Source: an uncultured Oscillospiraceae bacterium
GTDB lineage: Bacteria > Bacillota > Clostridia > Oscillospirales > Ruminococcaceae
DNA: 20,605 nucleotides
Direction of reading: 5' to 3'
NCBI GenBank assembly: GCA_900543705.1
Contig: UQSL01000030.1
Location: 1 to 20,605 of the forward strand
The notes beneath the pieces are model-generated. The model made no database searches, was not told the origin of the DNA, and saw only the letters and a program-made list of their open reading frames with translations. Position 1 is the stretch's first letter. Every line of letters starts with the position of its first letter. This document shows, in pieces, positions 6,563 to 12,164 of the stretch. The position numbers and the translations under genes are program-made.

Positions 6563-8542
6563 TTAATGGATGCTCGCGCCGTTTGGAATAGCGGGGTCAA
6601 GAAAGAGCACCTTGACGTCGTCCCCGGTGCAGTCGGCAGCCAGAATCATACCATTGGAAAGCACGCCGCGCAGCTTGACGGGCTTTAAGTTTGAAACCAC
6701 GACGACCTTTTTGCCGACAAGCTCGTCCGGGGCATACCATTTGGCAATGCCGGAGACGACCTGGCGAAGTTCTTTGCTGCCGTCGTCGAGCATCAGTTTG
6801 TACAGCTTATCGGATTTTTCCACTTTCTCGCAGGACTTGATCTGAGCGACAGCCAGGGAGACCTTGGAAAAGTCTTCGATGGTGATGATGCCGGGGACAG
6901 CGGTTGCCTGTTTTGCTTGTGCCGTAGCATCTGCACCTTTCATCTGTTTCGTGGGAGCGGAGGCTTCCGCCTTTTTGCCGCCCTCCAGCGCCTCCAATTC
7001 TTTGGCGACATTGATACGCGGGAACAGGGTTTCCCCCTTTTTGACCGTGGTGGCCGCCGGGAGCAAGCCCCACTGGGCAGCACTCTCCCAGGTGGTGAGA
7101 GCACCGTCCGCACCGATCTGCTCGAAAATCTTCGGGGAGGTGGACGGCATAAACGGGGTCAGCAGGATGGAGCAGATACGAAGCGCCTCGCAGAGGTTGT
7201 AGAGCACGCGGGCAAGGCGAGGCTTGTTGGCCTCGTCTTTGGCAAGCACCCATGGGGCAGTCTCGTCGATATATTTGTTGCAGCGGGAAATCACCTTGAA
7301 AATTTCCACCAGGGCGTTTTGAAACGCATATCGCTCCATCTGCTCCTCATAAGTGTTTCTCAGGTTCGAGGCGAGGGAGATGATTTCCTCGTCAAATTCT
7401 CCTGTCTGCTGTTCTGCGGGCAGGGTTCCGCCGAAATATTTCTCAATCATGGAGACGGTACGGGAGACGAGGTTGCCGAGGTCGTTTGCCAGATCCGAGT
7501 TGATGCGGGTAATAAGCCCCTCATTGGAGAAAATGCCGTCCGAGCCGAACGGGAATTCCCGCAGCAGGAAATAGCGGATGGCGTCGGTGCCGTAGCGGTC
7601 GCACAGTATGACCGGGTCGACGACATTGCCCTTGGATTTGGACATCTTGCCGCCCTCGAGCAGCAGCCAGCCGTGGCCGTAGACTTTTTTAGGAAGCGGG
7701 AGATTCAGCGCCATGAGCATCGCCGGCCAGATGATGGCATGGAAGCGCATAATCTCCTTGCCGACAAAATGGACGTCCGCAGGCCAGTATTTTTCAAATT
7801 CATGGTATTTCTCATTGCCGTAGCCGAGCGCGGTGATATAGTTGGAGAGCGCATCAATCCAGACATAGACGACGTGCTTGGGATCAAAGTCCACCGGAAC
7901 GCCCCAGCTGAAGGAGGTGCGGGAGACGCAGAGGTCTTCAAGCCCCGGGCGGATGAAGTTGTTAACCATCTCGTGAAAGCGGGTCTGCGGCTCCATGAAA
8001 TCCGGATGCTCCTCATAATACTTGATTAAACGGTCGGAGTAGGCGGACAGACGGAAGAAGTAAGCTTCCTCCTCCGCGGGCTTTACCTCACGCCCGCAAT
8101 CCGGGCATTTGCCGTCGACAAGCTGGCTTTCCGTCCAAAAGGATTCGCAGGGCGTGCAGTACATCCCCTTATAGGTGCCCTTATAGATGTCGCCCTGGTC
8201 GTAAAGCTGTTTGAAAATCTTCTGGACGGCCTGCTCGTGGTAGTCGTCGGTCGTGCGGATGAAGCGGTCGTTGGAGATGTTCATCAGCTTCCAAAGGTCT
8301 TTGATGCCGGCGACGACGTTATCCACATATTGTTTTGGGGTCACGCCCGCCGCCTTCGCCTTGTCCTCGATTTTCTGGCCGTGCTCATCCGTGCCGGTCA
8401 AGAACATGACGTCATATCCCTGCATTCTCTTATAGCGCGCCATGGCGTCGGTCGCCGTGGTGCAGTAGCTATGCCCGATATGGAGCTTGTCCGACGGGTA
8501 GTAGATTGGCGTGGTAATGTAGAATTTTTTCTTTTCACACAT
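6563..8542 (-). CDS. metG: Methionine--tRNA ligase (MetRS) with C-terminal tRNA-binding domain
   Basis: Class I aminoacyl-tRNA synthetase charging tRNA-Met, 659 residues. Seen: ATP-binding HIGH at 21-24, a single four-cysteine zinc knuckle (Cys129, Cys132, Cys146, Cys149), the KMSKS loop at 299-303, the helical anticodon-binding domain to about 510, a low-complexity Ala/Lys linker (about 525-550), and an EMAP/Trbp-like tRNA-binding domain (about 555-659, ending LAADCTGDDVKVLFLDPAIPNGASIH). ATG 8540-8542 has GGAGG 9 bases upstream. It is the first gene of the leftward unit metG-tatD-radical SAM, transcribed from the promoter near 8632-8660. Confidence 0.97.
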   Translation of the reverse strand: MCEKKKFYITTPIYYPSDKLHIGHSYCTTATDAMARYKRMQGYDVMFLTGTDEHGQKIEDKAKAAGVTPKQYVDNVVAGIKDLWKLMNISNDRFIRTTDDYHEQAVQKIFKQLYDQGDIYKGTYKGMYCTPCESFWTESQLVDGKCPDCGREVKPAEEEAYFFRLSAYSDRLIKYYEEHPDFMEPQTRFHEMVNNFIRPGLEDLCVSRTSFSWGVPVDFDPKHVVYVWIDALSNYITALGYGNEKYHEFEKYWPADVHFVGKEIMRFHAIIWPAMLMALNLPLPKKVYGHGWLLLEGGKMSKSKGNVVDPVILCDRYGTDAIRYFLLREFPFGSDGIFSNEGLITRINSDLANDLGNLVSRTVSMIEKYFGGTLPAEQQTGEFDEEIISLASNLRNTYEEQMERYAFQNALVEIFKVISRCNKYIDETAPWVLAKDEANKPRLARVLYNLCEALRICSILLTPFMPSTSPKIFEQIGADGALTTWESAAQWGLLPAATTVKKGETLFPRINVAKELEALEGGKKAEASAPTKQMKGADATAQAKQATAVPGIITIEDFSKVSLAVAQIKSCEKVEKSDKLYKLMLDDGSKELRQVVSGIAKWYAPDELVGKKVVVVSNLKPVKLRGVLSNGMILAADCTGDDVKVLFLDPAIPNGASIH

Positions 8543-8631
8543 GGATGGTTTCCTCCCAAATGGGGAAGGGGTCCGGCGCAGTCGACCGGCCGATTTGCTC
8601 CCCGCTGCTTTATTCTTGACATATGCCAGAT

Positions 8632-8660
8632 ATTATACCATTTTTTTTCCGATATGAAAA
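8632..8660 (-). promoter_or_regulatory. metG promoter
   Basis: Read leftward: TTTTCA (8655-8660), a 17-base spacer and perfect TATAAT (8632-8637). The leader to the metG ATG is about 85 bases. I saw no T-box specifier stem or conserved T-box bulge in it. Confidence 0.75.
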
Positions 8661-8800
8661 GTGGATTCTTGGTTCTTCTCATCTGGCGGCAGGGGGTAAG
8701 TGTGCGGGGCTGTCGCCCTGCGGACTTCTGATGCTAAGGATTCGGCCCCCGCCCGGCTTTTTGTGGACTTTCCGCGCCCCGCTCGACGGGAGTTTTGGAA

Positions 8801-9073
8801 CAAAGCTTCGCTTTGTAAAACCATTGCAGGGGGCCGCCCCTGCACGCGGGTCAGCTTTTTGTTGTTCGACAAAAAGCTGACGGAAAAAGCGAACAAGGGG
8901 AACGGGGCCGCAATGTCGGTTTCCCCTTGACCCCTTCCGTTTGGACAGACAGAAGTGCGCGGACTCCTTGTCGGAGGAGGAGTCATCCCGAGGAAACCGC
9001 ACATCATGAGTGAGGTCACAAAGCCCACTGGTCACTGAAAATACGTATAGGGAGCAGGAAGGGCTTGCAAGGA
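8801..9073 (+). repeat. Structured dispersed repeat, copy 1
   Basis: First of four related elements. Modules in order: CAAAGC-TTC-GCTTTG (8801-8815); GCAGGGG-GCCG-CCCCTGC (8826-8843); a 13-bp stem with 6-base loop (arms 8850-8862 and 8869-8881); a spacer GGAAAAAGCGAA; a CAAGGGGAA/TTCCCCTTG stem (8894-8902, 8921-8929) whose loop carries CCGCAATGTC; the invariant stretch CCCCTTCCGTTTGGACAGAC; a GACTCC/GGAGTC stem (8962-8984). The distal part 9018-9073 (containing TGGTCACTGAAA and AGGGAGCAGGA) is shared with copy 3 but not copy 2. Bases 8801-8988 match copy 2 with two differences. A related small hairpin, GCGGGGC-TGTC-GCCCTGC, lies upstream at 8704-8721. No real reading frame is present. Confidence 0.9.
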
Positions 9074-9100
9074 AAAATACAGGGAATTGTCAGCTTTTGT

Positions 9101-9130
9101 AAAAGCTCCCCGCAAATTGTTGCGGGGAGC
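9101..9130 (-). terminator. Leftward terminator of the unknown 213-codon gene
   Basis: Perfect 11-bp stem (9105-9115 / 9120-9130, GCTCCCCGCAA / TTGCGGGGAGC, 4-base loop), followed leftward by TTTT at 9101-9104. It begins 13 bases after the stop codon at 9144, which supports the gene as a genuine transcription unit. Confidence 0.85.
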
Positions 9131-9143
9131 AGACGTCTTGATT

Positions 9144-9779
9144 TTACAAATCCCAGAAAAAAGAGTAGTGGCGGCAAAGGCCCAATGCCTGATAACGGGC
9201 AAGCAGCGCGGAACAGGCGTGTTCCCGTTGTTCTTCCGTCAATTCCCTGCGGTGCAGTTCGGATTCAAATCCGCCGAGATAGAGATAGGGCAGCAGCATC
9301 TTTTGGCCAAGATGCAGCAGACGGCACATACTGGAAAAAAGGGCGCGGATATCTTTTGCTTCGCTGTTCAGGCGGGATAGAAAAGCCTGCGCCGCCGTCC
9401 CCGAGTCAGACAGCAGGTTTCGGACAAAGGGGGGTTTCCTTTTATACAGGAAAGCGGAGAGATGATCCTGGAGTTTCGATATCTTCTCAAAAGCGGGAAT
9501 GCAGAGTGTATCAAAGCCGGCGACGGCAAATTCACAATCCTGCCAGCCTCGGGACATGGCAAAGAAACAGGTTTGGTGATGGAGTTCCTCTCTGGCAGCT
9601 AAAAAATCATACAAAAAGCCCTCCTGTTTTTCACTAAGTGCTATCAGCAGTGTTTCCAGGCAGGCGGTATATTCCCGTTTCACCTGTTGGTATACTGGCG
9701 AATACCGGTTACAATAGTCCACTGCGTTTTTATAATCATCTGCTGTTAGAAAATCTTCCCATATGATTTGATATGTCAT
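9144..9779 (-). CDS. Hypothetical helical protein flanked by direct repeats
   Basis: A protein of 211 residues that I do not recognise with confidence. It is predicted to be almost all helical, soluble, rich in Leu, Glu, Gln and aromatics, with eight scattered Cys and no signal peptide. Residues about 27-85 have the rhythm of small helical Firmicute proteins often seen in mobile regions (SPVYQQVKREY..., LSEKQEGFLYDFLAAREEL), but the C-terminal half (LLPYLYLGGF, RHYSFFWDL) gives no family. AGGAGG lies 8 bases before ATG 9777-9779. The ATG two codons earlier is only 2 bases away from it, so the internal start is preferred. A good leftward terminator follows. The gene sits between repeat copies 1 and 2, and a 5' fragment of a paralogue survives at 10702-10773. 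No promoter outside the repeat was found. Confidence 0.75.
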   Translation of the reverse strand: MTYQIIWEDFLTADDYKNAVDYCNRYSPVYQQVKREYTACLETLLIALSEKQEGFLYDFLAAREELHHQTCFFAMSRGWQDCEFAVAGFDTLCIPAFEKISKLQDHLSAFLYKRKPPFVRNLLSDSGTAAQAFLSRLNSEAKDIRALFSSMCRLLHLGQKMLLPYLYLGGFESELHRRELTEEQREHACSALLARYQALGLCRHYSFFWDL

Positions 9780-9831
9780 TGTCATGGCCTCCTATATTTA
9801 TAAGTGGGGTTCCGTGCCCGAACATTCGGAG

Positions 9832-10019
9832 CAAAGCTTCGCTTTGAAAAACCATTGCAGGGGGCCGCCCCTGCACGCGGGTCAGCTTTTTGTTGTTCGA
9901 CAAAAAGCTGACGGAAAAAGCGAACAAGGGGAACGGGGCCGCAATGTCGGTTTCCCCTTGACCCCTTCCGTTTGGACAGACAGAAGTGCGCGAACTCCTT
10001 GTCGGAGGAGGAGTCATCC
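9832..10019 (+). repeat. Structured dispersed repeat, copy 2
   Basis: Near-identical direct repeat of 8801-8988 at a distance of 1031 bases, with two substitutions (positions equivalent to 8816 and 8962). It carries the same hairpin modules: 9832-9846, 9857-9874, the 13-bp stem 9881-9893 / 9900-9912, the GGGGAA/TTCCCC stem and the GACTCC-like stem (first pair changed to AACTCC). Homology to copy 1 ends shortly after GAGTCATCC. It lies immediately upstream of the leftward 213-codon gene, so any promoter of that gene probably falls in or next to it. Confidence 0.9.
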
Positions 10020-10111
10020 GGGGAAGCCAGATACTGTAAGTAAGGACATAAAGTCCGGCTGATTCTTATGAACAAGCGGAATTTACATCTCCACGGTTTC
10101 TGTTTTGATTT

Positions 10112-10126
10112 ATGCAATAACTGCAT
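10112..10126. promoter_or_regulatory. Dyad upstream of the ribbon-helix-helix genes
   Basis: ATGCA-ATAAC-TGCAT is an interrupted palindrome 26 bases before the -35 of the first ribbon-helix-helix gene. The decayed duplicate at 10937-10951 keeps it as a perfect palindrome (ATGCAAT-T-ATTGCAT). Retention of the dyad in both copies makes it a candidate operator; this is inference. Confidence 0.45.
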
Positions 10127-10151
10127 GTTGAGCCCCTTTGCAAAATGAGAA

Positions 10152-10180
10152 TTGAAACTCCGCCGAAATCTTGTTATGAT
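10152..10180 (+). promoter_or_regulatory. Promoter of the first ribbon-helix-helix gene
   Basis: TTGAAA (10152-10157), 17 bases, TATGAT (10175-10180), both one or two bases from consensus, followed within 11 bases by the AGGAGGG ribosome binding site. The -10 sequence GTTATGATA recurs at 10455-10463 ahead of the second gene. Confidence 0.75.
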
Positions 10181-10202
10181 AGACAGATAAGGAGGGATAA
10201 TC

Positions 10203-10388
10203 ATGGCATTACCACATTTAAAAACGCGCACCCGTTTAACCACTTCCCTGCGCACAGATTTGGCAGATGCGTTGGATACGATGTCTGAAAGTTCCCGTAT
10301 CTCCAAAACAAAATTACTGGATGAAGCAGTCGAATTGTTAATGACAAAATATCCCCAATGGCTGAAAAAAGGTAATAACAAGGCATAA
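10203..10388 (+). CDS. Ribbon-helix-helix (CopG/Arc-type) DNA-binding protein 1
   Basis: Small protein of 61 residues with the ribbon-helix-helix fold pattern: a basic beta strand TRTRLTTSLRTDL (about residues 8-20), helix A around LADALDTMSESS, and the turn and helix B in RISKTKLLDEAVELLMTKY. Such proteins bind DNA as dimers through the strand, acting as plasmid or phage repressors or antitoxins. AGGAGGG lies 6 bases before the ATG and a good promoter precedes it. The tail is basic (WLKKGNNKA). No toxin gene (RelE, HicA or PIN type) is adjacent, so antitoxin function is unsupported. It shares the strand and helix pattern with the next gene but is clearly diverged from it. Confidence 0.85.
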   Translation: MALPHLKTRTRLTTSLRTDLADALDTMSESSRISKTKLLDEAVELLMTKYPQWLKKGNNKA

Positions 10389-10439
10389 ACTGATGTCTTG
10401 TAGCATATAATAGCATAACATAGCGCTATTTTCAACCAC

Positions 10440-10467
10440 TTGACGCAATTTTGTGTTATGATATTCT
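10440..10467 (+). promoter_or_regulatory. Possible promoter of the second ribbon-helix-helix gene
   Basis: TTGACG (10440-10445), 16 bases, TATTCT (10462-10467). Upstream, at 10401-10429, lie short repeats of TAGCATA and ATAGC that could be operator half-sites. Confidence 0.45.
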
Positions 10468-10490
10468 GTTTTTTTAAAGGAGGAGATAAC

Positions 10491-10652
10491 ATGTCAGCGC
10501 CGCATTTAGTGAATCGAATTCGTTTTACTTCCTCTATGCGCAAGGAACTTGCACATAAATTTGATGAACTGGCAAGGGAAACACGAATTTCCAAGTCCAA
10601 ACTTATTGATGAAGCAATTGAAGATCTTTTGAAAAAATACGAAAAAGAATGA
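10491..10652 (+). CDS. Ribbon-helix-helix DNA-binding protein 2
   Basis: Protein of 53 residues, paralogous in layout to the gene 102 bases upstream. The strand region NRIRFTSSMRKEL (8-20) and helix B segment RISKSKLIDEAIEDLLKKY (33-51) align with TRTRLTTSLRTDL and RISKTKLLDEAVELLMTKY of the first protein without gaps. Start ATG 10491 has AAAGGAGG 7 bases upstream. An in-frame ATG further up would translate through the ribosome binding site. The gap of 102 bases and its own promoter-like sequence suggest separate control. The two could form homo- or heterodimers. Target unknown. Confidence 0.85.
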   Translation: MSAPHLVNRIRFTSSMRKELAHKFDELARETRISKSKLIDEAIEDLLKKYEKE

Positions 10653-10662
10653 GGGCTGATTG

Positions 10663-10717
10663 TGAACTGCACCCCATTTGTTAGACAGTGTGGTATACTA
10701 TCTAATGAATGGGGTCT
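10663..10717. mobile_element. Possible remnant: two IS3-like terminal repeats joined
   Basis: The left half begins TGAACTGCACCCC and ends TTAGACA (10663-10687), which resembles the terminal repeats of IS3-family elements as I remember them. The right half (about 10700-10715, TCTAATGAATGGGGT) is its inverted partner: 15 positions pair, two as G·U. Only about 12 bases lie between the two ends, with no transposase. The structure could also act as a terminator for the ribbon-helix-helix gene. It abuts the truncation point of the gene fragment below. Confidence 0.4.
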
Positions 10718-10773
10718 GCGTTTTTATAATCATCGGTTATCAGGAAATCCTCCCATAGGATTTTATTTGTCAT
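10702..10773 (-). pseudogene. 5' fragment of a paralogue of the 213-codon gene
   Basis: The first 20 or so codons, including the AGGAGG site and the paired ATGs, match the start of the gene at 9779. The fragment reads MTNKILWEDFLITDDYKNA, the intact gene MTYQIIWEDFLTADDYKNA. Homology stops at 10716, where the IS3-like right end begins, and the frame closes at TAG 10702-10704. The differences between the two starts show these are diverged paralogues, not a recent duplication. Confidence 0.8.
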
Positions 10774-10861
10774 TACCATGGCCTCCTGTATCTGCCTGTG
10801 GACTTGCATGCCCACTCGGCTCTTTTTTGTGCAGGGCTACCGCTCTGCCGATTTTTTTGAA

Positions 10862-10992
10862 TGAACAGAATTCACATTCCCATGGTTTCTGTTTCCAGAA
10901 ACATTATAATGCCAGAAATTATTAGTTTGGAGATTTATGCAATTATTGCATGTTGATTCCTTTTGAAACGCGTTCCCGTTTAACCACTTGGA
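10862..10992 (+). repeat. Decayed copy of the ribbon-helix-helix upstream region with gene remnant
   Basis: This stretch is a degenerate copy of 10068-10245. It retains the TGAACA...GGTTTCTGTTT segment and the TTTATGCA..TGCATGTTGA segment with its dyad. It then jumps directly to ACGCGTTCCCGTTTAACCACTT, which matches codons 8-14 of the first ribbon-helix-helix gene (TRSRLTT against TRTRLTT). About 77 bases carrying the promoter and ribosome binding site are missing, and about 35 bases are inserted near 10894-10930. The gene remnant runs straight into repeat copy 3 at 10992-10997. Confidence 0.75.
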
Positions 10993-10996
10993 TTGT

Positions 10997-11243
10997 TGTG
11001 GGGTTGCGCCCCCACACGACGGGTCTACTTTTCTGCGTTTCCAGAAAAGTAGACGGAAAAGATAAACAAGGGGAAACCAACCGCAATGTCAGTTTCCCCT
11101 TGACCCCTTCCGTTTGGACAGACGATAGTGCGCAAACGCCTGTAGGCGCTTTAGCTATCCCCGAAAACATGACATCCTGAGCACGATTACAAAGCCTGCT
11201 GGTCACTGAAAGAATGTGTAGGGAGCAGGAGGGGATTGTAAAG
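10997..11243 (+). repeat. Structured dispersed repeat, copy 3 (variant hairpins)
   Basis: The same module order as copy 1 but with different stems. First hairpin TGTGGGG-TTGCGC-CCCCACA (10997-11003 / 11010-11016). Central 13-bp stem with 6-base loop 11023-11035 / 11042-11054, sequence GTCTACTTTTCTG instead of GTCAGCTTTTTGT. 11-bp stem 11067-11077 / 11092-11102 with the loop motif CCGCAATGTC retained. Then the CCCCTTCCGTTTGGACAGAC stretch, and a last hairpin CGCC-TGTA-GGCG inside a GATAG/CTATC pair. The distal part (GGTCACTGAAAG, TAGGGAGCAGGA, 11189-11243) matches copy 1. Confidence 0.85.
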
Positions 11244-11423
11244 GGGAACCATCTAGCCGTTTCTGGATTTGGTTCCCCTTTGCCTCGCCTTTTTGGTTCG
11301 TTTTTCGTCGAGAAACGAAAAATGAACCCGTCGTGTGGGGGCGGAACCCCACAAGAAAAGGTAAAAGGATGGCTGGGTGTGGGCGCGGAAGCCCGCTTTG
11401 GAATCGCAGGGCGGCAGCCCTGC
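11240..11423 (-). repeat. Structured dispersed repeat, copy 4 (inverted)
   Basis: Read on the - strand it repeats the module order: GCAGGGC-TGCC-GCCCTGC (11406-11423), a small GGGC/GCCC hairpin, TGTGGGG-TTCCGC-CCCCACA (11334-11353), ACGACGGG, a 14-position stem with 6-base loop (11295-11308 / 11315-11328, one weak pair), a linker, then an 11-bp AAAGGGGAACC/GGTTCCCCTTT stem (11240-11250 / 11271-11281). Its 20-base loop lacks CCGCAATGTC. It meets copy 3 tail to tail near 11240, so copies 3 and 4 form an inverted pair. From 11424 to the ylxM promoter I see no gene. Confidence 0.8.
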
Positions 11424-11569
11424 ACAGATAAGCACGGTTGGTGGAACCCCACAATACCATCGCAAAGTGCTCAACTTCAGCAGGAGAACTGCTGTCCCCA
11501 GCATACCAGAAAACAGCGGTCTTGCCTATGCTCGAGAAAACGACCAGTTAGGACAGTGTACGGGGAAAT

Positions 11570-11598
11570 ATAGTATAAATTATACTGATTTATACTAT
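11570..11598. promoter_or_regulatory. AT-rich dyad upstream of the ylxM promoter
   Basis: A perfect 11-base inverted repeat ATAGTATAAAT / ATTTATACTAT with a 7-base centre that holds another TATACT half-site. It lies 67 bases upstream of the -35. It could be an operator, an UP-type AT element or a cruciform-prone site. Between it and the promoter, ACAGCC/GGCTGT (11633-11651) with a leftward T run (11627-11632) looks like a weak leftward terminator. Confidence 0.4.
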
Positions 11599-11664
11599 TA
11601 GGATATATAATTCGGCAGAATCATCTCAAAAAACAGCCCGGAAAAGGCTGTAAAGAAAAAAGAC

Positions 11665-11693
11665 TTGACAGCTAAGCCTCTGCCCGGTATAAT
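11665..11693 (+). promoter_or_regulatory. Consensus promoter of ylxM-ffh
   Basis: TTGACA (11665-11670), 17 bases, TATAAT (11688-11693): a full consensus sigma-A promoter, as expected for highly expressed protein-targeting genes. The leader to ylxM is about 60 bases. Confidence 0.93.
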
Positions 11694-11759
11694 AATCACA
11701 GCAATGAGCTGTAAACAAAATCACTTTACATAAAAGGTTCCAAGGAGGGGATGCAGAGA

Positions 11760-12122
11760 ATGGCAAAGGATTTGCATATCTCGGTGCTCCTCGACTACTA
11801 CGGCGCCATGCTCACGGATAAACAGCGGGAGGTCGTAGACCTCTATTATAATGAGGATTTGTCTCTGGCGGAAATCGCGGAGATTGCGGGCATCACCCGG
11901 CAGGGAGTGCGCGACAGCATCAAGCGCGGCGAAATGACGCTGCGGGAACTGGACGAGCGTCTCGACATGGCGAAAAAGCTTAGCGCCGTGCAGGAAAACC
12001 TGGAACAGATTGACGAGTATCTCGATAAAATCGAATTATATAACCAGCGGTATTGCTTTGCACGCCCCATCAGCGAGGATATCGCAAAGCTCAAGGAATT
12101 GACCGCAAAGCTCAGAGGCTAA
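11760..12122 (+). CDS. ylxM: YlxM family DNA-binding / SRP-associated protein
   Basis: YlxM (UPF0122), 120 residues, a small helix-turn-helix protein encoded with ffh in many Firmicutes; work in streptococci links it to the signal recognition particle. Seen: LTDKQREVVDLYYNEDLSLAEIAEIAGITRQGVRDSIKRGE, a sigma-70 region-4-like helix-turn-helix (about residues 18-60), then a helical tail with LDKIELYNQRY. AAGGAGGGG ends at 11750 and is directly against ATG 11751, leaving no spacing. ATG 11760 is 9 bases away and gives the usual MAKD start, so I chose it. It is the first gene of the consensus promoter and is followed 42 bases later by ffh. Confidence 0.93.
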   Translation: MAKDLHISVLLDYYGAMLTDKQREVVDLYYNEDLSLAEIAEIAGITRQGVRDSIKRGEMTLRELDERLDMAKKLSAVQENLEQIDEYLDKIELYNQRYCFARPISEDIAKLKELTAKLRG

Positions 12123-12164
12123 GTAAGGTGGAACGAAAAATGATTCAAAAAGGGGGAACTCTCG

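Noticed and set aside
6917..8029. A 370-codon rightward open frame inside metG
   Set aside because: It is exactly antisense to a full-length, motif-complete methionyl-tRNA synthetase. Long antisense frames are common in GC-rich codon usage.
8543..8630. T-box riboswitch in the metG leader
   Set aside because: The leader is only about 85 bases and I see neither a specifier stem nor a T-box sequence with an antiterminator.
8633..9035. Leftward open frames of 118-131 codons across repeat copy 1
   Set aside because: The same peptide stretches (for example KRKGSRGNRHCGPVPL) recur in copy 2 because the DNA is a repeat. The frames run through several hairpins, have no ribosome binding site and differ in their ends, so they are by-products of the element.
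10203..10652. Toxin-antitoxin module
   Set aside because: Both small proteins are ribbon-helix-helix DNA binders and neither neighbour looks like a toxin. The adjacent leftward gene is much larger and separately transcribed.
9782..10672. A 296-codon leftward open frame covering repeat copy 2 and both ribbon-helix-helix genes
   Set aside because: It is antisense to two genes with good ribosome binding sites and protein-family patterns, and its composition is not that of a recognisable protein.
8801..11423. CRISPR array
   Set aside because: The repeats are far too long, too few and unevenly spaced, and they contain internal hairpins. There are no cas genes.
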